Shown here one piece after another: positions 5,973 to 6,352 of a stretch of 6,352 bases of DNA; the first letter of the stretch is position 1, and every line of letters starts with the position of its first letter. Both the position numbers and the translations under genes were made by a program. Source of the DNA: JAGOGN01 sp036652735 (GTDB lineage Bacteria > Bacillota > Clostridia > Lachnospirales > Lachnospiraceae); assembly GCA_036652735.1 (NCBI GenBank), contig JAVVVI010000052.1, positions 1 through 6,352 on the forward strand, read 5' to 3'. The notes below the pieces were generated by a model. It saw nothing but the letters and a program-made list of their open reading frames with translations. It searched no databases and was not told the DNA's origin.

Positions 5973-6281
5973 TTATTCCAATACATGTTCTAAGCCCTGA
6001 TTTAATATGGTTGTTACATGATCATCCGCAAGGGAATAAAAAATTGTCTTTCCATCCCGGCGGTTACACACCAGTTTGCCCTGTTTTAGTATTCGCAGCT
6101 GATGAGAAATTGCTGATTGATTCATATTCAAGGCTTCTGCAATCTCTCCTACACTTTTTTCTTCTCCTGAAAGTAGGAAAAGAATCTTAACCCGTGTAGA
6201 ATCTCCAAACATCTTAAACAACTCTGCTAAATCAATTAACTCTTCTTCATTTTCCTCAAATATACTTCCTCTTTCTTCCAT
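5973..6281 (-). CDS. ArsR/SmtB-family metal-responsive repressor, SmtB/CzrA-like
   Basis: This 102-residue winged-helix dimeric repressor is predicted to bind the operon promoter and release it when metal binds. Residues about 15-83 form the DNA-binding domain, with the family core FGDSTRVKILFLL (25-37), recognition helix region NQSAISHQLRIL (54-65) and the wing RRDGKTIFYSL (74-84). The last helix carries Asp86, His88, His99 and Glu102, the spacing D-x-H-x10-H-x2-E of the alpha-5 zinc site of SmtB. The CxC in the recognition region that marks the CadC/ArsR alpha-3 sites is absent; the matching region reads EEKSVGEIAEAL. Zinc is therefore the best guess for its inducer, with Co, Cd or Pb possible. 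GGAGGG lies 6 bases before the ATG. It is the first gene of the operon and likely autoregulated. Confidence 0.95.
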   Translation of the reverse strand: MEERGSIFEENEEELIDLAELFKMFGDSTRVKILFLLSGEEKSVGEIAEALNMNQSAISHQLRILKQGKLVCNRRDGKTIFYSLADDHVTTILNQGLEHVLE

Positions 6282-6294
6282 TCATGTCCCTCCG

Positions 6295-6318
6295 TTCATA
6301 TGAATACTTGTTCATGTG
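6295..6318 (-). promoter_or_regulatory. Probable ArsR/SmtB operator
   Basis: An imperfect inverted repeat with 11-bp arms centred at 6307/6308 matches at 8 of 11 positions; its core is ATGAA, six bases, TTCAT. It resembles the known SmtB/CzrA-type operators with TGAA and TTCA half-sites. One arm also forms a perfect 10-bp palindrome, TTCATATGAA (6295-6304). The repeat begins just downstream of the -10, covers the predicted start near 6315, and abuts the Shine-Dalgarno of the repressor gene, so a bound dimer would block initiation. Confidence 0.75.
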
Positions 6319-6321
6319 TCT

Positions 6322-6350
6322 ATTATATATCAAGCTTTTTGAATTTGCAA
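6322..6350 (-). promoter_or_regulatory. Sigma-A promoter of the metal efflux operon
   Basis: On the minus strand, -35 TTGCAA (6350-6345, 4 of 6 matches) and a perfect -10 TATAAT (6327-6322) are 17 bp apart. The predicted start is near 6315, giving a leader of about 34 bases before the repressor ATG. No other promoter was seen in the short gaps between the four downstream genes. Confidence 0.8.
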
Positions 6351-6352
6351 GT

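Overview
This window looks like chromosomal DNA from a low-to-moderate GC Gram-positive anaerobe of the Clostridia, probably Lachnospiraceae-like. The signs are strong GGAGG-type ribosome binding sites before every gene, AT-rich gaps, sigma-A-type promoters, tRNA genes without an encoded CCA, and the gene content (ArsR, a free HMA domain protein and a P1B-ATPase without an HMA domain). The taxonomic placement is an inference. All recognised genes lie on the minus strand, so transcription runs from the right edge to the left edge.

Right to left, a metal homeostasis operon starts at about 6350. It has a sigma-A promoter (TTGCAA, 17 bp, TATAAT), an inverted repeat typical of ArsR/SmtB operators over the predicted transcription start, an ArsR/SmtB repressor with an SmtB-like alpha-5 zinc site (6281-5973), a free 72-residue HMA metallochaperone-like protein (5957-5739), a Zn/Cd/Pb-type P1B-2 ATPase with no HMA domain of its own (5729-3867), and a Cu+-type P1B-1 ATPase, CopA, with HMA domains at both ends (3848-1290). 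The gaps are 15, 9 and 18 bp and each holds a Shine-Dalgarno sequence, so the four genes look cotranscribed. The likely logic is that metal excess releases the repressor, the HMA proteins carry metal in the cytoplasm, and the two pumps export zinc-like and copper-like ions.

About 95 bp further on lies a three-helix membrane protein with a GGDEF diguanylate cyclase domain (1194-397). Its best start is internal to the longest reading frame, and a possible 15-codon leader ORF overlaps that start as ATGA. No convincing terminator separates it from copA. Next come its own sigma-A promoter and two tandem glycine tRNA genes (UCC, then GCC) four bases apart, closed by an intrinsic terminator at 89-117. 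The last 40 bases at the left edge carry an extended -10 promoter and a ribosome binding site for a gene starting just outside the window.

Most of this is a recognisable metal-efflux locus. The items most worth a second look are a well-placed internal Shine-Dalgarno and ATG inside copA that could release the C-terminal HMA domain as a free CopZ-like chaperone, the placing of a copper pump under a zinc-type sensor, and a C at position 55 of the T-loop in both glycine tRNAs.
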